Shown here one piece after another: positions 35,592 through 43,485 of a stretch of DNA of 64,000 nt. The notes under the pieces are model-generated. The model was not told the origin of the DNA, did no database searches, and saw nothing but the letters and a program-made list of their open reading frames with translations. Numbering within the stretch: the stretch's first letter is position 1; each line of letters starts with the position of its first letter. Source of the stretch: Ohtaekwangia sp. (GTDB lineage: Bacteria > Bacteroidota > Bacteroidia > Cytophagales > Cyclobacteriaceae). The DNA is taken from positions 806,001-870,000 of the forward strand of contig JAJNPV010000050.1 of assembly GCA_021155195.1 (NCBI GenBank), read 5' to 3'. A program made the position numbers and the translations under genes.

Positions 35592-37346
35592 ATGTCAAAA
35601 CGAAATCATGTAGCTACGTGTAGTTGTAATCAGTGCACTACTTCGCCTTCAAGGCGCGACTTTTTAAAATCAGCTGCATTGCTAACGGGTGGATTATCAG
35701 TGATGGGAACTACTGTAGCAGGTGCCGCGGCAAATCCAGACAGTAAACACTTAGTGGAGATAGGTAAGAGTAAAGCTGTGGCAGAGGGCAAGGCTTCGCG
35801 ACTTACTATTCTTTATACAGCTGATATTCACGGACAAATTTTAACGCACGATGAATTCTTTCTTGAAAAGGGAAAACCAGTCTATAAGAAGCGTGGAGGA
35901 ATGGCCGTGCTTAAAACGATGCTTCATTCTCTCAAAGCCGAAAATCCTGAGAACACTTTAATACTCGATGCCGGAGATTGCTTTCAAGGCAGTGGGATAG
36001 TTGCGTTAACTAAAGGAGCCGCCATGGTGCCGCTCATGAATAACATTGGGTACGATGTTGTGCTGCCTGGTAATTGGGAAGTGGCCTATGGAAAAGAAAT
36101 GATGCGTAAAGATTTGGGTGCATATGATGCTGATAAGATATGTGCTAACATGTATCACAATACCGATGATGAACTAAACGGAGAATTAATTTTTCAACCG
36201 TATTGGACGAAAATGATTGGTGGAATCAAGATTGGTTTTATTGGTTACAACGATCCGCTTACGCCTAAGCGCCAATCACCGGCATATAGCAATGGCATTA
36301 CCTTTACCAAGCCCGAAGCCAATGTTGCCAGTTACATTCGTTTGTTACGCGACTATGAAAAATGCAGCATGGTGTTTTTAGTTACGCACATGGGACTTGC
36401 ACAACAAGTTCATCTTGCTAATCAATCGTATGTGGAAGGTGCTGATTATATACTTGGCGCGGATACGCATGAACGCGTGCGGAAACCAATTGAAGGCAAG
36501 CATGCTAAAGTTACAGAGCCAGGTGCCTTTGGTTCGTTTGTTTCCAGGCTTGACTTTGTGCTTGAGAACGGTGTGGTTAAAGACCAACATTATGATTTGT
36601 TGGATGTTGATCCGGAAAGGTATACCCCTGATGCGGAGATGGAAGCTCTGGTGAAACAAGTGCGGGAACCGTATCGCGAAACACTCGACAAAGTAATTGG
36701 CAAAACGAAAAATACGTTGGTGCGCTACTATGTGATAGAAACCCCCATGGACAATATGATTACCGATGCCATCATGTGGAAAACAAAACCTGACATAGCG
36801 TTGTCTAATGGTTTTCGGTTTTGCCCGCCCTTGGTTCCTAACCCTACAACGGGCTATGCAGAAATTACAAACGATTATTTATGGAGTATGCTACCGGTAG
36901 ATACACACGCCCGACAAGCAAACGTAACCGGCAAACAGATTTGGGATTGGATGGAGAAAGAGTTGCACAATGTTTTTTCCAGCGATCCGGCTTATCGGTT
37001 TGGCGGCTGGGTAATTCGATTTAAAGGAATGGAAGTAAACTTTACCATGCACAATGAATTGGGCAAACGGGTGAATTGGATAAAAGTAAAAGGCAAACAG
37101 ATAGATTTAACGAAATCATACTCGGTGGTAGCATGCGAACGCGAAGGCGATCCGGAAGAAGTATTGTGCCGGATTGATAACGTTTCGGAACCACACAACC
37201 TGGATACAACACTTCATGAATTGATGCGGGAATATTTGGCAAAATTCTCACCGGTGGCTCCTAAAGTAGAAGGTAGAATTACGGCAACTGATGCCCCTGC
37301 TAATTTGATATCGCAATTGGAAGGCTATGATTATGAGTTTAAGTAG
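35592..37346 (+). CDS. Tat-exported SoxB-like thiosulfohydrolase/5'-nucleotidase family protein
   Basis: 584 residues. A twin-arginine signal (SRRDFLKSAALLTGG, about 20-34) follows a Cys-rich head CSCNQC. The metallophosphoesterase core has ILYTADIHGQ, LILDAGDCFQGSG, LPGNWEVAYGKE (about 158-169), FLVTHMGLAQQ and YILGADTHERV. GNWE instead of the nucleotidase GNHE points to the SoxB branch, which removes sulfate from a cysteine-bound thiosulfonate on SoxY. No SoxYZ, SoxXA or SoxCD is present in the window, so the substrate carrier is an open question; a nucleotidase role is the main alternative. Confidence 0.83.
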   Translation: MSKRNHVATCSCNQCTTSPSRRDFLKSAALLTGGLSVMGTTVAGAAANPDSKHLVEIGKSKAVAEGKASRLTILYTADIHGQILTHDEFFLEKGKPVYKKRGGMAVLKTMLHSLKAENPENTLILDAGDCFQGSGIVALTKGAAMVPLMNNIGYDVVLPGNWEVAYGKEMMRKDLGAYDADKICANMYHNTDDELNGELIFQPYWTKMIGGIKIGFIGYNDPLTPKRQSPAYSNGITFTKPEANVASYIRLLRDYEKCSMVFLVTHMGLAQQVHLANQSYVEGADYILGADTHERVRKPIEGKHAKVTEPGAFGSFVSRLDFVLENGVVKDQHYDLLDVDPERYTPDAEMEALVKQVREPYRETLDKVIGKTKNTLVRYYVIETPMDNMITDAIMWKTKPDIALSNGFRFCPPLVPNPTTGYAEITNDYLWSMLPVDTHARQANVTGKQIWDWMEKELHNVFSSDPAYRFGGWVIRFKGMEVNFTMHNELGKRVNWIKVKGKQIDLTKSYSVVACEREGDPEEVLCRIDNVSEPHNLDTTLHELMREYLAKFSPVAPKVEGRITATDAPANLISQLEGYDYEFK

Positions 37347-37441
37347 TCCGGATGGGCGTCATGGCACTCTACCTCTTGATTAACACCAATCGTTAAACTC
37401 CAGCAGTTTGATAGAGTTCTATCTTTAAAAAAACAAGGATA

Positions 37442-37457
37442 TGTGACTAAAGTCACC
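37442..37457. promoter_or_regulatory. Crp/Fnr-type operator (GTGAC-N4-GTCAC)
   Basis: TGTGACTAAAGTCACC contains a perfect palindrome with GTGACT and AGTCAC arms. It resembles Crp/Fnr-superfamily sites (TTGAC-N4-GTCAA). Its centre is about 30 bp ahead of a TATCTTTG box, putting it near -41.5 relative to the expected start, the usual place for a class II activator. It regulates the metallo-hydrolase/rhodanese gene if it is functional. Confidence 0.55.
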
Positions 37458-37478
37458 AATTAACTTTTGTGAGTTGGT

Positions 37479-37486
37479 TATCTTTG
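37479..37486 (+). promoter_or_regulatory. TAnnTTTG -7 promoter box of the persulfide dioxygenase-like gene
   Basis: TATCTTTG matches the Bacteroidota -7 consensus exactly. No good TTG -33 element sits 17-21 bp upstream; the Crp/Fnr-like palindrome occupies that place, which would suit an activator-dependent promoter. The chosen ATG lies 79 bp downstream. Confidence 0.5.
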
Positions 37487-37565
37487 TGAGGTTATTTTTG
37501 CGCACGTTGAATTGCAGCAAAAAGGTGGCCTTGATAAAAAAAGTGAAAATCTAAAAGCAGATTCT

Positions 37566-38972
37566 ATGTTTTTTCAACACGTATATGATAAGTCGTTGGC
37601 ACAGGCAAGTTACTTTATCGGATGCCAAAAGGAAGGGGTTGCTATCGTGATTGATGCGAAGCGGGATGTGGATACCTATCTTGAGATTGCAAAGCAAAAC
37701 AAGATGAAAATTACGCACATTGCTGAGACGCATATCCATGCGGATTTTCTGGCCGGATCGCGCGAGTTGGCAAAACTTACAGGAGCTCAACTGTATTTAT
37801 CAGACGAAGGTGGTGAAGGGTGGTTATATGAATTTCCACACATTGGTTTGAAGGACGGAAGTGTTATTAAGGTTGGGAATCTCTCTCTTAAAGTATTGCA
37901 CACCCCCGGTCATACCCCCGAGAGCATTAGTTTTTTATTGACGGATCATCCTGCCAGTGAAGAACCTGTGATGTTATTTACAGGTGATTTTGTTTTTGTG
38001 GGCGATGTAGGCAGGCCCGATTTATTAGAGAAAGCGGCAGGGTTTGCAAATACAAAGGAAGCAGGGGCAAAAGACATGTATAAGTCGATTGCTAAATTCA
38101 ATGCGTTGGCAGATTATATACAAGTGTGGCCCGGCCATGGTGCAGGTTCTGCCTGTGGAAAAGCATTGGGTGCAGTACCTAGTACAACCGTTGGGTATGA
38201 GAAGGTGCGCAATTGGGCATTTCAATATCCGAAAGACGAAAACGGATTTGTAAAATATTTATTGGAGGATCAACCCGAGCCACCAAAGTATTTTGCTATG
38301 ATGAAAAAGCTCAACAAGGTGGATCGGCCATTGCTTACAGAAGTTCCTAAGCAGAAGAAGTTAAGTGCTGAAGAATTTAAATCAGCATTTGAAAAAGGAA
38401 TTAAGTTAATCGATGCACGCAACAAAGTAGATTTTGAAAAAGGATTCATTCCGGGTAGCATCAACATTCAAGGCAACAATGCTTTTGCAACGTGGATGGG
38501 TTGGTTCATTAATTATGATGAACCCTTTATGTTGGTGGCCAGCGAATCGCAGATAGAAGATCTTACCCGAAAACTCATGCGCATCGGAATGGACAATGTG
38601 TATGGGTATATTGAAGACGTTACAATATGGACAGCGCTAGGGAATAAATTAGAGCGCAGTCATGTAATTGACCTGAATGAATTTAAAGATTTGTATAAAA
38701 ACAACAACATTCAGTTAGTAGATGTGCGTGGCGAGTCGGAGTTCAAAGCGGGTCATATAAAGGGAGCAGATAATATTTTTGTTGGCACACTGGAAAGTAA
38801 TCTTACCAAATTCAAAAAAGATAAACCTGTAGTTATTCAGTGTCAGTCGGGTGATCGCACAGCCATTGCCTATTCGGTATTGGCCAAGCACGGGTTTAAG
38901 AATGTAAAGAACTACGGTGGAGGAATGAACGAGTGGGTGAACACAGGAAATCCTGTCGTATCTGAAAACTAA
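37566..38972 (+). CDS. persulfide dioxygenase-like metallo-hydrolase fused to two rhodanese domains
   Basis: 468 residues from the ATG at 37566; a TTG at 37512 would add an unusual charged extension. The N-terminal metallo-beta-lactamase-fold domain has THIHADFLAG (His 56, His 58, Asp 60), HTPGHTPES and FTGDFVFVGDVGRPDL, as in ETHE1/CstB-type persulfide dioxygenases that bind one iron. The first rhodanese domain (about 265-355) lacks the active Cys (MLVASESQ). The second (about 375-465) has it (IQCQSGDRTAI). It likely oxidises glutathione- or protein-bound persulfide to sulfite in the cytoplasm. Confidence 0.9.
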   Translation: MFFQHVYDKSLAQASYFIGCQKEGVAIVIDAKRDVDTYLEIAKQNKMKITHIAETHIHADFLAGSRELAKLTGAQLYLSDEGGEGWLYEFPHIGLKDGSVIKVGNLSLKVLHTPGHTPESISFLLTDHPASEEPVMLFTGDFVFVGDVGRPDLLEKAAGFANTKEAGAKDMYKSIAKFNALADYIQVWPGHGAGSACGKALGAVPSTTVGYEKVRNWAFQYPKDENGFVKYLLEDQPEPPKYFAMMKKLNKVDRPLLTEVPKQKKLSAEEFKSAFEKGIKLIDARNKVDFEKGFIPGSINIQGNNAFATWMGWFINYDEPFMLVASESQIEDLTRKLMRIGMDNVYGYIEDVTIWTALGNKLERSHVIDLNEFKDLYKNNNIQLVDVRGESEFKAGHIKGADNIFVGTLESNLTKFKKDKPVVIQCQSGDRTAIAYSVLAKHGFKNVKNYGGGMNEWVNTGNPVVSEN

Positions 38973-38974
38973 AG

Positions 38975-39211
38975 ATGCGGCTTTTTACCGATTGGAAATT
39001 TTTAGTGCTTGCATGTCTTACCTTGGGGTTGGCTCCCTTTTTTCCTGAGCCTCATATTTTTGGGAAGTTAAAATGGTTGGCGGGTGGGGCAGTAGGTATG
39101 CAGCCAATGGACTGGTTTGATGTGCTGCTTCACGGACTTTCCTGGATTTTGCTACTGATATTCTTGCTAAGAAAATTGATGGAGCTGCTTACAAAGTCAA
39201 CTCGTTCTTAA
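38975..39211 (+). CDS. small two-helix membrane protein linked to the persulfide gene
   Basis: 78 residues, starting 2 bp after the preceding stop. Two hydrophobic helices (FLVLACLTLGLAPFF and VLLHGLSWILLLIFLL) flank a polar loop containing KLKWLAGGAVGMQPMDWFD. Small membrane proteins with this loop often accompany the metallo-hydrolase/rhodanese gene in Bacteroidota. The role is unknown; it could assist the YeeE/YedE halves in the membrane. Confidence 0.8.
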   Translation: MRLFTDWKFLVLACLTLGLAPFFPEPHIFGKLKWLAGGAVGMQPMDWFDVLLHGLSWILLLIFLLRKLMELLTKSTRS

Positions 39212-39235
39212 ACAATCTTCTTATAAAAGGTAGGC

Positions 39236-39874
39236 TTAGAGTTTGATCAACCCTTTCCGCATTCCTTCCATCACCATGCCGGTTCGGCTTACTACATTGA
39301 GTTTGGTAAACAAGGCTTCGCGCAATCCATCCACCGTGCGTTCACTTATCTTCATCTTGGTACCTATTTGTTTGTAGGTAAGATCGGTGCAGGCGAGGTG
39401 TAAAAACTCAAGCTCTTTGTCGGTATACGTAGTAGCAAACTCGTTTTGGTTTTCAATTACCAACTTGCCCAGGTTGCTGTTATTGATTTCTGAATTGTAA
39501 TAGTTTTTATGATACACTTCGCGCAAAGCATATTCCAACACATCAGGGGCAGTGTCTTTCAGTAAGTACGAACAGCAGCCCACACGAATCATCCCCATAA
39601 TCACGTGCTCTTTATCGTTCATCGAAAGCGCCACTAACCTTACGGAAGGATGACTTTGCTTTAACCAGCGCGCGGTTTCAACGCCATTCATTATGGGCAT
39701 CTCCACATCAATCAACATAATATCCGGCACGGCAGCAAGTTTTGTAAATTTTTCCTGTAATTCTTTTCCGTGGCTTGCATCCACTATTACTTCAAAGCCT
39801 AAGCTTTGCAACATCAGGCTTACCGATTTGCGGAAAAGTTGATGATCATCGACAAGGCCTATCCGGATTTTCAT
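39236..39874 (-). CDS. NarL/FixJ-type response regulator
   Basis: 212 residues: receiver domain with VDDHQLF, phosphoacceptor Asp 56 in MLIDVEMPIMNG, the Ser/Lys switch residues (LVALSMNDKE, YLLKDTAPD), then a LuxR-type helix-turn-helix (LEFLHLACTDLTYKQIGTKM, SERTVDGLREALFTKLNV). The start overlaps the kinase gene stop by ATGA, a typical coupled pair. The LuxR helix is well conserved, so DNA binding is expected. It ends facing the sulfur island, whose regulation it might share. Confidence 0.94.
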   Translation of the reverse strand: MKIRIGLVDDHQLFRKSVSLMLQSLGFEVIVDASHGKELQEKFTKLAAVPDIMLIDVEMPIMNGVETARWLKQSHPSVRLVALSMNDKEHVIMGMIRVGCCSYLLKDTAPDVLEYALREVYHKNYYNSEINNSNLGKLVIENQNEFATTYTDKELEFLHLACTDLTYKQIGTKMKISERTVDGLREALFTKLNVVSRTGMVMEGMRKGLIKL

Positions 39875-40638
39875 GAGGTGAGTGCTGGAATTTCAAGACG
39901 CACTTGGGTGCCTGGGTTAAGAGAACTCCACTGCGCGGTTCCGCCCAGCAAGGTAGCACGATGTTTAATATTCGTAATGCCAAAGCCTTCTTTTGTTAAA
40001 TCAAAACCTTTTCCATCATCCTCTACCCGCACAATCAAATGGTCATCGGGTTGCTCAGCATGGATGCGAATGTGCGTAGCTTCTCCATGTTTCAGTGAGT
40101 TTTGAAACGCTTCCTGTACAATCCGAAACAACACCAACTGCCTGTCCTTAGTCATACTGAGTTGAGGCGGATGTTGTACGGTCATGGTGATACTATGCGA
40201 GGCATTGATGCGGGCTGCCTCGGCATTTAGGTTTTCGATAAAGCTAAATTGTTCAAGCCATTCACTATTAAGTGATTTGCTGAGGGTGCGTAGTTCTTGA
40301 ATTGCCTGCCCCAGGGTTTCGTTGGCTGTATGCAAGGTTTCTTCAGGACTTGATAACTTTCGTTGAGCAACTCCCACTAACATTTTTGCACTATTGAGCA
40401 GCTGACCAATGTTGTCATGGATTTCCTTGCTTAACATGTTTAACGTTTGCTCCTGGGTTTCGAGCCTTGTCTTCAACAATTCTTCGGTGTATTGACCTTG
40501 CAGCTCTTTTTTCTCATAGATAAAACGCAATTGCTTTTTTTGATAGACGAGTATCAGGAGAATAATACCGATAGCCACCAGCAAAAAGAAGCCACAGCCA
40601 ATGACAATAAGGGTTACTTCCTGTGATAAACTATTCAT
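39871..40638 (-). CDS. NarX/DesK-type sensor histidine kinase with one membrane helix
   Basis: 255 residues. A single hydrophobic helix (about 8-31, LIVIGCGFFLLVAIGIILLI) has almost no extracellular domain, then a coiled coil, the HisKA_3 motif MLSKEIHDNIGQLL (phosphoacceptor His 74) and an ATPase domain with the N-box QEAFQNSLKHGEA, the G1 box VEDDGKGFD and the G2 box FGITNIKHRATLLGG. With no input domain of its own, it may depend on a partner membrane protein. Two candidate 7-TM proteins lie directly upstream. Confidence 0.93.
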   Translation of the reverse strand: MNSLSQEVTLIVIGCGFFLLVAIGIILLILVYQKKQLRFIYEKKELQGQYTEELLKTRLETQEQTLNMLSKEIHDNIGQLLNSAKMLVGVAQRKLSSPEETLHTANETLGQAIQELRTLSKSLNSEWLEQFSFIENLNAEAARINASHSITMTVQHPPQLSMTKDRQLVLFRIVQEAFQNSLKHGEATHIRIHAEQPDDHLIVRVEDDGKGFDLTKEGFGITNIKHRATLLGGTAQWSSLNPGTQVRLEIPALTS

Positions 40639-40651
40639 AAAGCCAAACGAT

Positions 40652-40666
40652 TCCCTAAAATAGGGA
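40652..40666. promoter_or_regulatory. palindrome upstream of the NarL-type kinase/regulator operon
   Basis: TCCCTA-AAA-TAGGGA is a perfect inverted repeat with 6-bp arms. It lies 13 bp upstream of the kinase ATG (minus strand), where it could be the binding site of the operon's own LuxR-type regulator. No T-tract follows, which argues against a terminator for the upstream gene. Confidence 0.45.
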
Positions 40667-40722
40667 TAACATTATTAACTCGCTAAGGCACGTAAGTAAA
40701 CTTCACTTTTAGAAAAGATTCC

Positions 40723-41424
40723 TTACGGATGTATTTGATTACGACTGTTAGATTTGGTTTGATAGAATATCTTGAGAACTCCATACCAGATTATCAGGCT
40801 GCTCACAAATAGAAGAATGTTATGGGCACCCCATAAGTCGGCAAGTAAACTTCTATTTTCGTACGAATAGTTTTCTTCTACCACAATCTTAGCCGTTAAA
40901 TGGTTATATGTTAAAAAGATGCCGAAAGCGCCAAGGTGGTAGATCACTTGGGAACAGATAAACCAAAAGTCCACCGATGACAAAAGCGAATCTTCTTTAA
41001 TATTGGTCATTAATTGATGGAAGTATAAAAAAATTAAAATTATAACTTCGAGTGAAGTGATGACAAAACCCATACTCGGAAACAGAGACTCTCCCCCTAC
41101 TATCAAGTGCATATATAAATAATATACAATAGTACTAATCGATGTTACTAGCGCAATTCCTTTTTTAAGCCTTATCTCAAAGAGTAAAAAAAAGTAGTAT
41201 CCCAGCCCTACCCCTGTTAACAGATACATCACGCTATATAAAAAAGAATTATCAAGTGTGAATACGATTTTTACTGATACCGCTAACGTGAATAGAAAAT
41301 AGATGGCAAGTACCTTAAATCGGATTTGGTGATTAACCTTCCAACTTAAAAAAAGGATGACACTAAAGAATACAAAAAAGGAAATAGGCTCTAATAGCCA
41401 CCAGAAAAAATAATTCATGGTCAT
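40723..41424 (-). CDS. multi-pass membrane protein, family A (paralog 1)
   Basis: 233 residues with about seven hydrophobic segments; an internal ATG at 41418 is an equally good start. It shares clear motifs with the next upstream gene: LEPISF near the start, FGYVITS-like MGFVITSLEVIIL, FLYFHQLM, SVDFWFICSQVIYHLGAF, LTYNHLT and LWGAHNILLFV. No enzyme motif is seen. The tandem location beside a kinase without an input domain suggests a sensor or partner role, which is inference. Confidence 0.82.
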   Translation of the reverse strand: MTMNYFFWWLLEPISFFVFFSVILFLSWKVNHQIRFKVLAIYFLFTLAVSVKIVFTLDNSFLYSVMYLLTGVGLGYYFFLLFEIRLKKGIALVTSISTIVYYLYMHLIVGGESLFPSMGFVITSLEVIILIFLYFHQLMTNIKEDSLLSSVDFWFICSQVIYHLGAFGIFLTYNHLTAKIVVEENYSYENRSLLADLWGAHNILLFVSSLIIWYGVLKIFYQTKSNSRNQIHP

Positions 41425-41463
41425 TGCTTTTATCTTTCCTGGTTCAAAATTCTTTCAAACAAA

Positions 41464-42135
41464 TTATTTGGAGATAAATTTCTTCGATACCCTGACAACT
41501 GCGTAAACGGTTACAATGGCTCCAACAAACAAAATGATATTATGAACAACCCATAGATAAGTAAGCAACCTACCGATCGCTTTTTTATCATCTCCGGCAT
41601 TAAGGAATTGATATGTAAAATGGTTGTAACTTAGAAAAATTGCAAATGAACCCAGTTGGTACATTAATTGAATGCAGATATACCAGAAATCAAAATTGTG
41701 AGAAAGAGGCTCTTCGGATATTTTAGCCATCAACTGGCGCAGGTAGATAAATATTAACAATACAATTCCCGTGGAGGTAATAACATATCCTAAACTGTCG
41801 AAATAAACTTCATTCAGATTTAGAAAAAAATAAACCAGGGTTATAATACAAGACGATAATGCAGTAAGTTTTTCCCAACGCATTTGGAGTATCAAAAAAA
41901 AATACCAGGAAAAAGCTATACTCGTTATAGGATATAATAGATTGTAAAATAAGTTGTTTGAAGTATAGCCCTCATATCGCAATGAAGCTAGCAAAAGAAT
42001 TATAGCAGCCAGTAGGTAGTAATATGTAATAATCCAATAACGGGTTCCAGCGCTTATTCGCGCATACCAAAAAAATGCTCCACCATAAATTAGGAAGGAC
42101 AGCGGTTCTAAGGAATGCGAAAGGAAAAATTTCAT
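41464..42135 (-). CDS. multi-pass membrane protein, family A (paralog 2)
   Basis: 223 residues with about seven hydrophobic segments. It aligns over its full length with the gene 39 bp downstream, as though duplicated in tandem: SLEPLSFL, SLGYVITSTGIVLLIF, YLRQLMAKI, NFDFWYICIQLMYQLGSF, LSYNHFT and LWVVHNIILFVG. The aromatic HNI and DFW motifs are the best conserved points. No function is known. Confidence 0.82.
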   Translation of the reverse strand: MKFFLSHSLEPLSFLIYGGAFFWYARISAGTRYWIITYYYLLAAIILLLASLRYEGYTSNNLFYNLLYPITSIAFSWYFFLILQMRWEKLTALSSCIITLVYFFLNLNEVYFDSLGYVITSTGIVLLIFIYLRQLMAKISEEPLSHNFDFWYICIQLMYQLGSFAIFLSYNHFTYQFLNAGDDKKAIGRLLTYLWVVHNIILFVGAIVTVYAVVRVSKKFISK

Positions 42136-42191
42136 GGCTAATTATTATAAGCTGAAATTACTGTTCCTTAATTAAATTCACCAGCGAGTAG

Positions 42192-42425
42192 TTACCTTGG
42201 GTCGCACGGTGGGTGAGGACAGCCCATAATCTCAAATCCATTAGCTTCATATTGGGCATCAGGCCCACGGCCAATGATCTTCAGTGCTCCTACTTTTTTG
42301 CCGGTGTCAGTTGTAACCTCTTCGATGCTCACTACACATACCACTTTACCGGGCTTGGTGTCTAACAATTTTTGCATGTCGTTCGTATTGAAAACGAATG
42401 TAAATGCGTCTACGGTGGTTGCCAT
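42192..42425 (-). CDS. small protein of unknown function
   Basis: 77 residues, no signal peptide. A compact alpha+beta pattern (FTFVFNTNDMQKLL, VVCVVSIEEVTTDTGKKVG, ALKIIGRGPDA) ends with a Cys-containing tail, MGCPHPPCDPR. It resembles no named family. It is divergent to the paralogous gene pair at 42611 and 43069, with a hairpin repeat in between, so the locus may be one unit. Confidence 0.6.
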   Translation of the reverse strand: MATTVDAFTFVFNTNDMQKLLDTKPGKVVCVVSIEEVTTDTGKKVGALKIIGRGPDAQYEANGFEIMGCPHPPCDPR

Positions 42426-42492
42426 AATATATGTGGGTTAGGGTTTAAAATTTACTCATTTCAAAGGTGGTCAATTCATTGTTAATATAACA

Positions 42493-42582
42493 CGGGAATT
42501 TTCCCCTTTTCATACCGGGGTTTTTCCCCTTTTTATACCGGGAATTTACCCCCCGGTTTCGGGGGAAAATACCCTTGATTTT
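42493..42582. repeat. dispersed hairpin repeat, copy A
   Basis: Begins CGGGAATTTTCCCC, ends with a CCCC(C)...GGGGG hairpin followed by AAAATACCCTTGATTTT. It shares start and end with copy B at 56957-57023, but has an extra internal unit of about 23 bp (GGGGTTTTTCCCCTTTTTATACC). It sits between the divergent small gene (42425) and the paralog pair. No ORF in it is believable; a reading frame on the minus strand is a shadow of the repeat. Confidence 0.82.
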
Positions 42583-42610
42583 CATGCCCTGGCTATGCCA
42601 CCTTAGCGGT

Positions 42611-43063
42611 ATGCTAAACGAAACTCCACAAACCCCGGAAGTATTTATACACAGACGCGTATCAATGGCTTTAATCATTGACATCCTTCGCGCCAGCCGG
42701 GAGATTTTTTACTTCTCTACCACACTCAATAAACTCCCGATTAACGATCGACATGCCTTGGCCGATACCTTAACCTATGTGGGGGGCGTAGTGAAGGACA
42801 CCTTCGATAAACTAATAGTAGGAGATTTTCCAGAAGGCAATTGCGCCCAACTTGAATTACTTAGCCAGGAACTATATCATCACCTGTATCCTGTGTTAGG
42901 CATCAATCATGCCCGTTCACTCTCTGAAAAATTGAAACAGACGCATCGCATGAAGGGGCTGCACAGTGAACTTATCCTGGGCATTATCGAACAACGTGAA
43001 TTGGTGCTGTTAGATGAAGCAGCCAATCATTTTAGTGACACGGCTCAACTTCTTACCAAGTGA
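42611..43063 (+). CDS. helical protein of unknown function (tandem paralog A)
   Basis: 150 residues from ATG 42611; ATG 42665 (MALIIDIL) lines up better with the start of the next gene and is a strong alternative. All-helical, no signal peptide. It shares with the next gene: HxLADxLxxxG, VKDTFDKL with VLKDTGTKL, LELLSQELYHHL with MELLSEELYFKL, LSEKLKQTHRM with ISKRLMQTQRV, LLDEAANHFSDTA with LLEEAATQFLDTS. It is therefore a diverged duplicate. No enzymatic motif; function unknown. Confidence 0.72.
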   Translation: MLNETPQTPEVFIHRRVSMALIIDILRASREIFYFSTTLNKLPINDRHALADTLTYVGGVVKDTFDKLIVGDFPEGNCAQLELLSQELYHHLYPVLGINHARSLSEKLKQTHRMKGLHSELILGIIEQRELVLLDEAANHFSDTAQLLTK

Positions 43064-43068
43064 TTTTT

Positions 43069-43458
43069 ATGATTAACGACCTGTTAAATATCGGAAGTGA
43101 AATTCGTGGGCTCGCACACCGCCTCGAATCAAGAAGCAGTTATGACCGCATTCATTTGGCCGACTTGCTGGAGCACATCGGGCAGGTGCTAAAGGATACC
43201 GGTACTAAACTAAGCCTGGGGCAACATCCCGGCAATCATCGCCAGATGGAATTGCTAAGCGAAGAACTTTATTTCAAACTGGCTTTTGTAGTAGGCGAAG
43301 TAAAAGCACAAACTATTTCGAAGCGCTTGATGCAAACACAACGCGTTCAGTTGTTGTGCAGTGAAGTAGCTACAGGCTTTGGGGCACTAGAACATGCCCT
43401 GTTGGAGGAAGCAGCCACTCAGTTTTTAGATACCTCCAGGTATTTGCGCATGAATTGA
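43069..43458 (+). CDS. helical protein of unknown function (tandem paralog B)
   Basis: 129 residues from the ATG at 43069 (a GTG at 43060 overlaps the preceding stop). All-helical, no signal peptide. It is a diverged copy of the upstream gene, 5 bp away, with the strongest identity at QMELLSEELYFKL and in the C-terminal LLEEAATQFLDTS. The acidic and amphipathic character suggests a scaffold or dimer, but nothing specific is visible. Confidence 0.75.
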   Translation: MINDLLNIGSEIRGLAHRLESRSSYDRIHLADLLEHIGQVLKDTGTKLSLGQHPGNHRQMELLSEELYFKLAFVVGEVKAQTISKRLMQTQRVQLLCSEVATGFGALEHALLEEAATQFLDTSRYLRMN

Positions 43459-43485
43459 ATCAATTTCAACTAAATCGATACGAGT

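Noticed and set aside
42445..42684. 79-residue reading frame on the minus strand with GKFP and GIFP text
   Set aside because: It lies in the hairpin repeat. A similar frame is found in copy B, so it is a shadow of the repeat and not a gene.
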